Counted from the first letter of the stretch, positions 1-6,876 are shown. The stretch: DNA of 8,842 nucleotides from Helicobacteraceae bacterium UBA6016 (GCA_002428055.1 DIZY01000039.1:38368-47209); one strand, 5' to 3'. The notes: generated by a model from the sequence alone, not told the origin. Translations and numbers: made by a program.

Positions 1-1398
1 ATGTACAACTTCAAACTCGAATACGATGTAACGGCGGGAACGGCAAAAAAGAGCGATATACTAGAGAGATTCAACGAATACTTCAAGAAATGCCTTGAAA
101 ACAACGACACGGCAAAAAACTACATACTGGATAGAGGCATCTACGAGTCAAGTATCGAAAAGTTTGAGCTAGGCTACGCCCCTTCCTCATCTGCGCAAAT
201 AGAGTTTATGAAAAGAAGCTTTTTGCCGAGCTCTGAAGCTGTAGAGTGCGGAGCGATGGGGGATGAGGGCGGCAGGGTGTACGCTAGATTTGTCGAGCGT
301 ATCAGCTTTCCCATCAAAAACCAAAACGGCAAAGTCATAGGATTTGGCGGGCGAACCATCACGAACCACCCCGCAAAATACCTCAACTCTCCGCAAACGA
401 CGCTCTTTAACAAATCAAAAGTGTTTTACGGCATCCACCTAGCCAAAGAGGCTATCGCTAAACAAAAAACGGCGATAGTGTGCGAGGGATACATGGATGT
501 CATCATGCTTCATCAAGCAGGCTTCAACAATGCCATAGCAGTGCTGGGAACGGCGATGACAAAAGAGCATCTGCCGAGTATCAAAAAGGCGGAGGCAAAA
601 GTCGTGCTAGCCTTTGACGGCGACAATGCGGGACTTAGTGCGGCGTTTAAGTCGGCAAAACTACTTTTGGAGCACGGCATAGACGGCGGCGTAGTCATCT
701 TCGATAAAGGACTAGACCCTGCCGACATGGTCAAAGCCTCTAAGATAGAAGAGCTTGCACTGATGTTTCGTAAGACAAAACCGTTTATTGAATTTTTGCT
801 CGAAAATATCGCAAAAAAATACGACCTCTCAAACGGTCTTGAAAAAGAGAAAGCGGCAATAGAGGCAAAAGAGATCTTATCGCTTCCGAGCGCTATATTT
901 GCAGAAGAACACAGACGGCTTGCGGCGGCTATTTTGAAGCTTCCGATGGACTTTTTGAAAGCCTCAAAAAAGCAAAACGCACAGCACACACCCTCGCAAA
1001 AATACGACCCTGCGGAAGCCGCGGCAATAAAGACGATGATAAAAAATCACACGCTTCTCGATATGGTGCTAAATAGAATAGAGGCTGAGATGTTTGAGTA
1101 CCATAGGGAGCTGTTTTCACTTGTGGCGGCTGGGGATTTTGATTCGCCAGCTCTTTTGGAGCTAGACGGAAACGACAAAATAAGTGAGATGAGCGAGGAG
1201 GAGCTTGTGGGGTTTCTTATCGCAAAAAGTTCTATTTTTTACGACAAGATAATCCAAAAAATCAAAAATTCAAGAGTTCTAACACCAGAGCAAAAGTCGT
1301 TTTATCTACGAAAAGTAATGAGTATCAAGGAGAGGCTCAAAAAAGGGGAGCTCTGCGAGATAGATAGAGAGTTACTCTCCAAGCTCCACATAGACTGA
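1..1398 (+). CDS. dnaG: DNA primase DnaG, 5'-truncated by the window edge
   Basis: DnaG makes the RNA primers for Okazaki fragments and leading-strand start, working with the replicative helicase DnaB. The visible 465 residues cover the RNA polymerase core and the C-terminal helicase-binding region. The TOPRIM fold shows the acidic EGYMD motif (162-166), the metal-binding DGDNAG motif (206-211) and DPAD (239-242). A conserved YLNSPQT segment lies before them. The roughly 90-residue CHC2 zinc-finger domain that opens every bacterial DnaG is absent, so the ATG at base 1 is almost certainly an internal Met codon and the gene starts outside the window. The C-terminal part (about 330-465) is diverged and helical, as usual for the DnaB-binding domain. 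The last 27 bp overlap the opposite-strand response regulator gene. The family assignment is secure. Confidence 0.95.
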   Translation: MYNFKLEYDVTAGTAKKSDILERFNEYFKKCLENNDTAKNYILDRGIYESSIEKFELGYAPSSSAQIEFMKRSFLPSSEAVECGAMGDEGGRVYARFVERISFPIKNQNGKVIGFGGRTITNHPAKYLNSPQTTLFNKSKVFYGIHLAKEAIAKQKTAIVCEGYMDVIMLHQAGFNNAIAVLGTAMTKEHLPSIKKAEAKVVLAFDGDNAGLSAAFKSAKLLLEHGIDGGVVIFDKGLDPADMVKASKIEELALMFRKTKPFIEFLLENIAKKYDLSNGLEKEKAAIEAKEILSLPSAIFAEEHRRLAAAILKLPMDFLKASKKQNAQHTPSQKYDPAEAAAIKTMIKNHTLLDMVLNRIEAEMFEYHRELFSLVAAGDFDSPALLELDGNDKISEMSEEELVGFLIAKSSIFYDKIIQKIKNSRVLTPEQKSFYLRKVMSIKERLKKGELCEIDRELLSKLHID

Positions 1399-1944
1399 GC
1401 CGTACCTGGATATTACATCCACATCCAACTTTATTTTTTCGTTTTTAAAGTCAAATTCCACAAATTTACCGTTCATGTGCACATCCGGCTTTTCGCTACT
1501 GAATAGTCTTATGACATCTTCTTTTGGCATACCATTGTCGCTTGTTTCGCCGCCGCCAATGCTTGGAACCGGCGCATCGAGTATTGGCGTAATAGAACTA
1601 TTGAATTTTTGCAAATCAAACGGTTTTGTAATAAAGCCGGATATGCTTAGTTTTTCAAAGCTTTCTATCAGCGCAGCGTCAAATGAACTTGAGACGGCTA
1701 TGATTTTTATAGCGTCATAGGCGCTATTTTCTCTCATTTTTTTGACTGCTACCAAGCCGTTCATAACAGGCATATTGTAATCTATGAACATCAAATTAAT
1801 GCCGTTATTTGCGGCCAGAGTCCTTAGTGCGCTCTCTCCTTCGTTAGCCTCAAATATATCTTTTATGCCTATTCGTTCAAGATTTGAACGAATAATTTTT
1901 CGTATCGTTTGGCTATCGTCAACTATCAAAACCTTATACGACAT
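1372..1944 (-). CDS. CheY-like response regulator with a short uncharacterised C-terminal domain
   Basis: A receiver domain fills residues 1-120. It has the acidic pair D9/D10, phosphoacceptor D55 (in FIDYNMP), S85 as the switch hydroxyl residue and the K107-P108 pair, so it should accept phosphate from a histidine kinase. No kinase gene is visible nearby. After a Gly/Pro-rich linker (about 122-135), the final 55 residues (PKEDVIRLF to the end) look like a small alpha/beta module without DNA-binding, GGDEF or methylesterase signatures; I do not recognise it. The start ATG overlaps the upstream gene's stop by one base (TAATG), suggesting translational coupling. The 3' end runs 27 bp into dnaG on the other strand. 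The receiver assignment is firm; the output function is unknown. Confidence 0.88.
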   Translation of the reverse strand: MSYKVLIVDDSQTIRKIIRSNLERIGIKDIFEANEGESALRTLAANNGINLMFIDYNMPVMNGLVAVKKMRENSAYDAIKIIAVSSSFDAALIESFEKLSISGFITKPFDLQKFNSSITPILDAPVPSIGGGETSDNGMPKEDVIRLFSSEKPDVHMNGKFVEFDFKNEKIKLDVDVISRYGSVYVELGE

Positions 1945-2393
1945 TACATTGCTGCCGCTACAAAAAGTGAATATTTAGCCGGAATCTCTATCTTTTTTTC
2001 TTCCAAAAAATTTTTGGCTGCCGTATTTAGCCACTCTCTATCCGTTATTATACTCTTTGCCACAAAAAAATATTTGCCGTTTTCCTTGGCTATATCGTAT
2101 CTGTTTACTATTACCGACAAAAACTTCTCCTCGCCTTTTAATTTTGTTTTGAAAAAAAACTTTTTTGTTTTATTGTTGATTGAAAACTCTTTGAGCTCTC
2201 CGTATCCCTTTTCTTGTAGATAAAAATCAAGCGCTGCTCTTGCTACAAAAGATAGCAGTTCATTTTTATCTTCAAAATTTTTTGGCGACTCCGTATTTGC
2301 CACTACTTTTTGCGGATTGACAAAAAAGATAGATAAAGCCCCAAGAATAATAATTGAATTACAAAACTTTATAATTGAAATTTTATCAAAAAT
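1944..2393 (-). CDS. Small probable exported protein, uncertain non-canonical start
   Basis: The soluble part (119 residues from a GTG at 2303) is lysine-rich, mixed alpha/beta and matches no family I know. The reading frame stays open upstream to a TAA at 2436-2438. That upstream stretch encodes a textbook export signal: a short basic start, a hydrophobic core (NSIIILGALSIFF) and a VVA cleavage site just before NTES. I therefore prefer a start upstream of the GTG, which has no ribosome site. No ATG, GTG or TTG exists in frame there. The best candidate is ATT at 2393, six bases after AAAGAA, giving 149 residues; ATT starts are rare but known (infC). A lost start codon is the alternative. It is coupled to the response regulator, so a sensing role in the periplasm is possible but not shown. 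Confidence 0.6.
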   Translation of the reverse strand: MFDKISIIKFCNSIIILGALSIFFVNPQKVVANTESPKNFEDKNELLSFVARAALDFYLQEKGYGELKEFSINNKTKKFFFKTKLKGEEKFLSVIVNRYDIAKENGKYFFVAKSIITDREWLNTAAKNFLEEKKIEIPAKYSLFVAAAM

Positions 2394-2436
2394 AAGATTT
2401 TCTTTTGCGGTGTTTATAGCTTTAGAAGAGTAATTT

Positions 2437-2474
2437 TAGATTAATAGTGTTATTTAATTATTAATCTATATAAT
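2437..2474 (+). promoter_or_regulatory. Divergent promoter with a perfect 10-bp inverted repeat
   Basis: TAGATTAATA (2437-2446) and TATTAATCTA (2459-2468) form a perfect 10-bp inverted repeat around a 12-base spacer. It directly abuts a consensus -10 box, TATAAT (2469-2474), for the diguanylate cyclase/dapE operon. On the other strand a TAAAAT (2432-2437) could serve the minus-strand pair. The position fits a dimeric regulator blocking or activating both directions. The repeat and -10 box are seen; the regulatory role is inferred. Confidence 0.5.
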
Positions 2475-2514
2475 TTGCATTACTTTATATGTGACTCGCA
2501 GGGGAGACAATAGC

Positions 2515-3465
2515 TTGGAAAAAGATGAAGTATTTGAGTTTATACTTAAAATTAGAGAAGCGGTACTAAAAAAGCTAGACGATACGAAGACGCCTACTTA
2601 TCCAAAATATTACGAAAAACTTTTCAGAGAAGCTCTCATAGATGCGGACAATGGGGAAGTTACGAAGTTATTTCAAAGGTACTCGGAGAGCTCCACAAAA
2701 GAGGATAAAGACGAAGAGCTTGAGAGATATATGGGCATCTCCAAAAAAAGTCTTGACGCCTTCAGTACAAGTAACAAGTCAATCTCCCAAACAGTCATGG
2801 CGCAAGGCGACTACCTAGAAAGTATCAATCTAGACGAGGTCAATAAAGTACATGTGGACTATCAAAAAATTATGCAGTCGATGCTCTCTTTTCAGGGTCA
2901 GCTCTTAGATGAACTTAGGCGATCTGATGAGCAAATAAGAAAGCTTGAGAGCGAGCTAGAACAAGCGCTGAACGAATCAAAAGTAGACCCTCTGACAAAG
3001 CTTATGAACAAAAGAGCCTTCACGGCAGACATGGAGCAAATAATCTCAGCTGCGGAAGATAGGCAGCTCAATATGTCGATTCTATACATAGATGTAGACG
3101 ATTTCTCAAACATAAATTCCGAGTTCGGTCATCTTGCGGGCGACAAGGTGCTTATTTTCCTTGCCAATACATTCAAAAACTCAATCAGGGACGGAGATAA
3201 AATATACAGATACGGCGAAGAAGAGTTTGTTATGGTGTTAAATAGACTTGTACCGGAAAAATCGCTTGAGATAGCAAATCGTATTCGTTCAAAAGTAGAA
3301 ATCTCAAAACTAATTTATTCAGAACAAATACTCAAAGTTACAATATCGATGGGGGTTGCTCACCACAAAGAGGGCGATATGGTTGAAGATATACTAGCAA
3401 GGGCAACGGATGGCCTAAAAGAGGCAAAACTAGGCGGAAAAAATCTGGTTAAAGAAAGAGTCTAG
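2515..3465 (+). CDS. Diguanylate cyclase-like protein, variant GEEEF active site
   Basis: GGDEF-domain proteins make the second messenger cyclic di-GMP from two GTP. The first 150 residues are helical with no transmembrane segment and end in a coiled coil (about 125-155), so the protein is probably cytoplasmic. The GGDEF domain runs from DPLTKLMNKRAF (158 on) to the C-terminus. The signature is GEEEF (234-238): the second Gly of GGEEF is Glu, through a single-base GGA-to-GAA type change. The inhibitory I-site RDGD (225-228) sits at the canonical five-residue distance, and IDVDDFSNIN supplies the metal-site aspartate. I chose TTG 2515 because GGGGAG (2501-2506) lies eight bases before it; a GTG at 2491 is in frame but precedes that site. 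The stop overlaps the dapE start. Activity could be reduced, with I-site product binding retained. Confidence 0.88.
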   Translation: MEKDEVFEFILKIREAVLKKLDDTKTPTYPKYYEKLFREALIDADNGEVTKLFQRYSESSTKEDKDEELERYMGISKKSLDAFSTSNKSISQTVMAQGDYLESINLDEVNKVHVDYQKIMQSMLSFQGQLLDELRRSDEQIRKLESELEQALNESKVDPLTKLMNKRAFTADMEQIISAAEDRQLNMSILYIDVDDFSNINSEFGHLAGDKVLIFLANTFKNSIRDGDKIYRYGEEEFVMVLNRLVPEKSLEIANRIRSKVEISKLIYSEQILKVTISMGVAHHKEGDMVEDILARATDGLKEAKLGGKNLVKERV

Positions 3466-4586
3466 TGACCTCGACCGAACTGCTAAAAAAACTTATCTCA
3501 TTTGCAACATTAACTCCGAATGAAGCTGGGAGCTTTGAATTTATCAAGTCATATCTGAATGACTTTGCGCTCATAGAAACCGAAAAAGAGGGCGTAAAAA
3601 ATCTATTTTTATACAAAAAATTTGGCTCTGGTAGCCATATCTGCTTTGCTGGACATATAGATGTAGTGCCTGCCGGCGGAGAGTGGGCAAGCGAGCCTTT
3701 TGAAGCTACCGAAAAAGACGGAATCATATACGGCAGGGGAGCAGCCGATATGAAGGGCGGAGTGTCCGCTTTTTTGTACGCCCTCAAGCATACCGCCTCA
3801 TTTAACGGCACTCTCTCTACGCTTATTACCAGCGACGAAGAGGGCGATGCGATATACGGAACCGTGCTTATGCTTGAGAAGTTAAAAGAGCTTGCGATGC
3901 TTCCAGACTTCTGCCTAGTGGCGGAGCCGACATGTGAGGCAAGCTTTGGAGATACGATAAAAGTGGGACGCAGAGGCTCCATCAACGGACGAATAAAAAT
4001 CATAGGCAGGGGCGGACACGCCGCATATCCCGAAAAAAGCGACAGTCCGATAGTGGCGCTCGCAAAAGTTTTGCCCTATCTAGCAAACGCCGTTTTGGAC
4101 ATAGGAGATGACTATTTTGCTCCTAGCAAGCTCGTTATCACCGACATCAAAGGCGGCTACGGCAAACACAATGTAATCCCTAGCGAAGTTGAAATACTAT
4201 TTAATATCAGAAACGGCATAACTACCGACACAAAAACCGCAAAAAGCTTTATCGAAGACGCTATGGAAAAAGCCGAAATACAAACTTTTGAACTAAGTGT
4301 CACGCAAAGCTCAAACTCTTTTGTTATAGAAAATACGGATGAAGCGCAAAAATATTTTGAAATGCTAAAAAAATGTGTCAAGGATATAAGCGGTATAGAG
4401 CCAAGGCCATCGACGGCAGGAGGAACGAGCGACGCTAGATTTGTCTCCAAATACGGTGTCGGCGTACTAGAATTTGGTGTAAGAAACGAAACCATTCACG
4501 CCCCAAACGAATGTGTGAGCACAGATGAAATAGAGAAACTAACAAAAATTTTTCAAGAATTTATCAGCAGAGTAGCCAAAAACTGA
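3465..4586 (+). CDS. dapE: Succinyl-diaminopimelate desuccinylase
   Basis: This M20-family di-zinc amidase cleaves N-succinyl-LL-2,6-diaminopimelate to succinate and LL-diaminopimelate, the precursor of lysine and of the peptidoglycan cross-link. The length, 373 residues, is normal for DapE. The metal and catalytic set is complete: H64 and D66 (GHIDVVPAG), D95 (GRGAADMKGG), catalytic E125 with E126 (SDEEGD), E154 (VAEPT) and H345 (NETIHAPNE). RRGS and GRGGHAAYP mark the dimerisation domain. GTG 3465 overlaps the TAG of the preceding cyclase gene by one base, with AAGAG four bases upstream, so the two are translationally coupled. The pairing of c-di-GMP and lysine genes probably reflects local operon packing rather than a pathway. 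Confidence 0.95.
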   Translation: MTSTELLKKLISFATLTPNEAGSFEFIKSYLNDFALIETEKEGVKNLFLYKKFGSGSHICFAGHIDVVPAGGEWASEPFEATEKDGIIYGRGAADMKGGVSAFLYALKHTASFNGTLSTLITSDEEGDAIYGTVLMLEKLKELAMLPDFCLVAEPTCEASFGDTIKVGRRGSINGRIKIIGRGGHAAYPEKSDSPIVALAKVLPYLANAVLDIGDDYFAPSKLVITDIKGGYGKHNVIPSEVEILFNIRNGITTDTKTAKSFIEDAMEKAEIQTFELSVTQSSNSFVIENTDEAQKYFEMLKKCVKDISGIEPRPSTAGGTSDARFVSKYGVGVLEFGVRNETIHAPNECVSTDEIEKLTKIFQEFISRVAKN

Positions 4587-4605
4587 GCCAAAAAGAGAGT
4601 TTTGC

Positions 4606-4611
4606 TATAAT
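4606..4611 (+). promoter_or_regulatory. -10 box of the tRNA-Arg gene
   Basis: A consensus TATAAT lies 9 bases before the first tRNA base, in the 34-bp gap after dapE. There is no clear -35 box, which is usual for sigma-70 promoters in this phylum. It should give the tRNA its own transcript. Confidence 0.6.
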
Positions 4612-4620
4612 TACGCCGCT

Positions 4621-4697
4621 GTCCCGGTAGCTCAGATGGATAGAGCGCAGAATTCCTAATTCTGAGGCCATTGGTTCGAATCCACTCCGGGGCACCA
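4621..4697 (+). tRNA. tRNA-Arg, anticodon CCT (reads AGG)
   Basis: The 77-base gene folds as a cloverleaf. The acceptor stem is GTCCCGG/CCGGGGC with one G-T wobble, the D stem GCTC/GAGC, the anticodon stem CAGAA/TTCTG around loop TTCCTAA, and the T loop TTCGAAT; the 3' CCA is encoded. The T stem, ATTGG with CCACT, contains one T-C mismatch, unusual for a working tRNA and possibly a trace of integration into its 3' end. The downstream neighbour is an integrase reading away from it, the usual arrangement for a tRNA attachment site. Confidence 0.93.
4683..4697 (+). repeat. Left attachment site (attL), within the tRNA 3' end
   Basis: CACTCCGG here is repeated exactly at 8835-8842, and the match may extend through the remaining tRNA bases GGCACCA beyond the window edge. 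Tyrosine integrases commonly use the tRNA T-arm and 3' end as core. The short visible match limits certainty. Confidence 0.5.
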
Positions 4698-4789
4698 CCT
4701 AACCATTTTATACCCTCCAACAAAGTCCAATCAACCCCTTAAAATAAAGCCTTTAACCTCTCTTAATAGTCCAAGTTAGTATAACACGG

Positions 4790-4887
4790 TTTACTGTAAT
4801 TTAATATTTTTTACTGTAAAACATACTGTAAATTTATATTGTAAAGAAAAACGCCAAATTTTTACAGTAAAAAGGATTGCAGTAAAA
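4790..4887 (+). repeat. Cluster of TACTGTAA-type boxes upstream of the integrase
   Basis: Direct copies are TTTACTGTAAT (4790-4800), TTTACTGTAAA (4810-4820), TACTGTAAA (4824-4832) and a degenerate ATTGTAAA (4838-4845). Inverted copies are TTTACAGTAAAA (4861-4872) and GCAGTAAAA just before the integrase ATG. Spacings are near 20, 12 and 14 bp, close to helical turns. Such clusters are typical of integrase arm sites or repressor/excisionase operators, and these lie exactly between attL and int. The rest of 4698-4789 holds no recognisable feature. Confidence 0.65.
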
Positions 4888-4888
4888 A

Positions 4889-6097
4889 ATGCCTAAGATA
4901 GCTACACCCCTTACAGATACGACAATCAAAGCCCTAAAGCCAGCCGATAAATACAAAAGTGATGGTAGCGGGTTGTATATCATCATAACCAAGGACGGCG
5001 GCAAGTGGTGGCGTTTTGACTACACTAGACCGACAGGCGGCAGAAACTCTATAAGCTTTGGAGATTATCCGGCTGTAACGCTTCAACAGGCGAGGAAATT
5101 AAGAGAAGAGGCACGCACAGGGCTAAAGCAAGGCATAGACCCTAGCGAAGAGCGCAAAGAGGCAAAACAGGCAATAAAACTGCAAGGGCGCACATTTGAA
5201 ACGGTAGCAACTGAGTACATAGCCAAAAAGACAAAAGAGGGTAAAAGTGATAACTACCTTGTAAGCATAAGCGGCAAACTCTCAAAATACATTTACCCGC
5301 TTATCGGCAAAAAGCAGGTGAGCGAGATAAAACGCTCCGATGTAATGGAAGCTCTAAAAATAGCAGATAGACAAACGCCCCATTCAGCCAAAAAAGCACT
5401 CCAATACACAAAGGCGATATTTTGCTACGCTGAAGATATGGGGTATGTAGAGGCAAGTGTAATATCCTCCGTAAAAGCTCAAAATGTGCTTACCAAAATA
5501 GAGCCGGAAAATTTCAAACACATCACAGACCCAAAACGCTTTGGCGAGCTACTAAGAGCGATGGACGACTATAACGGCGAGTTTGTGACTAGACAGCTTT
5601 TGCGCTTTATGCCCCTCGTTATGACTAGACCGACGGAATCAAGAGAGGCAAAATGGTGCGAGATTGACTTCGAGAAAGAGATATGGAGTATTCCGGCGGC
5701 GAGAATGAAAATGCGAAACGACCACATAGTGCCGTTAAGTAAGCAAGCCATACAGATACTAAAAGAGCTTTTGCCGTTTACGGGGCATAGAGAGCTAGTA
5801 TTTGCAAGCCCGGTACGAAACGCCGAAAAGATGAGCGAAAACACCATAAATAAGGCACTCAAAAAGCTAGGTTTTGGAGACGAACAAAAGGGGCACGGCT
5901 TCAGACATACCGCATCTACAATGCTACACGAACATATCAGCGAACACGGGGCGCACTCTCTCGTTATAGAGGCTTGTTTGGCGCACAAAGACACTAACGA
6001 GATAAGAGCCGTATATAATAAAGCCGAATACATAGCGGAGAGGCGGCGGCTTATGCAGTGGTGGGCGGATTATTTAGAGGGGTTGAAAAGTGTTTGA
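4889..6097 (+). CDS. int: P4-type tyrosine recombinase (integrase)
   Basis: The enzyme inserts and excises the element at the tRNA attachment site by breaking and rejoining DNA through a phosphotyrosine link. The N-terminal DUF4102-type arm-binding domain is at 5-95 (LTDTTIKALKP, ISFGDYPAVTLQQAR), a SAM-like core-binding domain at about 105-200, and the catalytic domain at 225-390. The catalytic set is complete: R247 (TRPTE, where most relatives have RPGE), K274, H336 and R339 (HGFRH), H366 (LAHKD) and nucleophile Y376 (VYNKAEY). At 402 residues it has full family length. The only upstream purine run, AAGGA (4872-4876), is 12 bases from the ATG, and the box cluster overlaps the likely promoter, so expression is probably low and self-controlled. 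Its last 8 bases overlap the next gene. Confidence 0.95.
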   Translation: MPKIATPLTDTTIKALKPADKYKSDGSGLYIIITKDGGKWWRFDYTRPTGGRNSISFGDYPAVTLQQARKLREEARTGLKQGIDPSEERKEAKQAIKLQGRTFETVATEYIAKKTKEGKSDNYLVSISGKLSKYIYPLIGKKQVSEIKRSDVMEALKIADRQTPHSAKKALQYTKAIFCYAEDMGYVEASVISSVKAQNVLTKIEPENFKHITDPKRFGELLRAMDDYNGEFVTRQLLRFMPLVMTRPTESREAKWCEIDFEKEIWSIPAARMKMRNDHIVPLSKQAIQILKELLPFTGHRELVFASPVRNAEKMSENTINKALKKLGFGDEQKGHGFRHTASTMLHEHISEHGAHSLVIEACLAHKDTNEIRAVYNKAEYIAERRRLMQWWADYLEGLKSV

Positions 6098-6314
6098 TGA
6101 CGATGAGCTAAAGTGGGCATACGCTCAAATAAGAGAACTTCAAACAGAAAATGAACTTCTAAAAAACAAAGAAGTTATAAAAGAAAAAATATTAACAGAG
6201 CCGCCAGAAAGTATAAAATCAAAACTTTTACTTTACGGCAAGCTAAAAAGAAAAGCTAAAAAATACAAAGACTTAATGATGATACTAGAAAAATATGATA
6301 TTTATCCAGAGTAA
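6090..6314 (+). CDS. Orphan 74-residue coiled-coil, basic protein
   Basis: It starts with GTG, seven bases after AGAGGGG (6076-6082), and overlaps the integrase stop by 8 bp, so it is co-translated with int. Residues 8-35 (WAYAQIRELQTENELLKNK and following) form a heptad-like coiled coil. The second half is strongly basic (KLKRKAKKYK) and ends in a short acidic tail. There is no signal peptide or membrane segment. I do not recognise a family. The position after int would suit an excision or integration accessory factor or a small nucleic-acid-binding protein, but nothing in the sequence proves this. The good ribosome site and coupling argue that it is a real gene. Confidence 0.65.
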   Translation: MFDDDELKWAYAQIRELQTENELLKNKEVIKEKILTEPPESIKSKLLLYGKLKRKAKKYKDLMMILEKYDIYPE

Positions 6315-6406
6315 AAAAATTAACTGAATGCTACTAATAAAGGCTTTGCAAGTGTAGTTTTATATTTATTTAAGATATTGAGCAGAACTTTATAAAGACA
6401 TAGTGG

Positions 6407-6777
6407 CGTTTCAAGTGAAAACGATTTATTATCCAAGTAAGATTATTTGAATTTATATCGGTTTGCTACACCGAAAAAAACAGAGTAAAATAATCTTATC
6501 GTTAATAAAAAAGCGGGTCTTTAAAATGGTAGATAGATTTTTTGCGAGAGAAGAGATGAAAACTTTGTCGTATATTCTAAAAAGATAAAGACAATTTTAA
6601 GTCGATTTGAACGGAGATTGTTTTGACTACGGCTAAGTTAACGATGGAATTCAAAAAAGAGGTGATATGAAAATATCTTTTTGAGGGTAGCTTTGGAAGC
6701 CTTATTTATAGGGGTGCGGGAACACTCCTATAAAACCTCCAAAGCGGTGGTAATCTCATATTAAGAGTATCGAGATT
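6407..6777 (+). other. Highly structured non-coding region, candidate RNA or cis-acting element
   Basis: Bases 6315-6876 contain no convincing gene on either strand, but strong stem-loops follow one another. CGTTTC/GAAAACG (6407-6423, one bulge) comes first. Then a three-level structure has TTTATTA/TAATAAA (6425-6431/6503-6509), a perfect 11-bp stem (6438-6448/6488-6498) and TCGGT/ACCGA (6458-6462/6470-6474). At 6651-6684 a TCAAAAA/TTTTTGA stem leads to GATAT-GAAA-ATATC, a GNRA-capped hairpin. At 6690-6745 an 8-bp stem is followed by a 12-bp stem around loop CGGGAA. At 6752-6777 AATCTC-ATA pairs with TAT-c-GAGATT. I see little structure at 6510-6650. The role could be a regulatory RNA, a replication origin or a packaging/transfer signal; none can be chosen from sequence alone. 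Confidence 0.45.
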
Positions 6778-6796
6778 TTAGCAAGGTATACTAAAA

Positions 6797-6824
6797 GTAA
6801 ACTTATAGTGTATGTTTACAGTAT
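6797..6824 (+). promoter_or_regulatory. Promoter and operator of the alpA-like gene
   Basis: TATAGT (6804-6809) is a plausible -10 box lying inside an inverted repeat, GTAAAC (6797-6802) and GTTTAC (6814-6819). The right arm extends into TTTACAGTAT (6815-6824), an inverted copy of the TACTGTAA box found at both element ends. A protein binding here would cover the promoter, so the same factor may act at the ends and on this gene. The regulatory reading is inferred. Confidence 0.45.
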
Positions 6825-6876
6825 GAAATATGACCTAACTACCGCTCTACCCTCCTTAATCCATAAGGAGAAAATA

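Noticed and set aside
1..3. ATG at base 1 as the true start of dnaG
   Set aside because: The conserved CHC2 zinc-finger domain is missing; the codon is internal and the gene begins outside the window.
513..989. 158-codon open frame on the minus strand inside dnaG
   Set aside because: It is Ser/Ala/Phe-rich shadow coding opposite a well-supported gene, with no ribosome site or recognisable domain.
1909..2223. 104-codon plus-strand frame opposite the small exported protein
   Set aside because: Its Phe/Ser/Leu-rich content is the complement of a lysine-rich gene; the minus-strand frame has operon coupling and a signal peptide.
3449..4003. 184-codon minus-strand frame opposite dapE
   Set aside because: Antisense shadow of a gene with complete catalytic motifs.
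4790..4887. TACTGTAA boxes as a CRISPR array
   Set aside because: Units are only 8-11 bp, occur in both orientations with short gaps, lack spacers of constant length, and no cas gene is present.
5569..6033. 154-codon minus-strand frame opposite the integrase
   Set aside because: Antisense shadow; the integrase on the plus strand has all catalytic residues.
6315..6876. Hidden gene or retron in the structured region
   Set aside because: All six frames are broken by frequent stops and no reverse transcriptase is encoded in the window, so a retron RNA is not supported.
6808..6876. ATG 6808 as start of the alpA-like gene
   Set aside because: No ribosome site, it overlaps the likely operator, and it adds 23 residues outside the domain; TTG 6877 has AAGGAG at good spacing.
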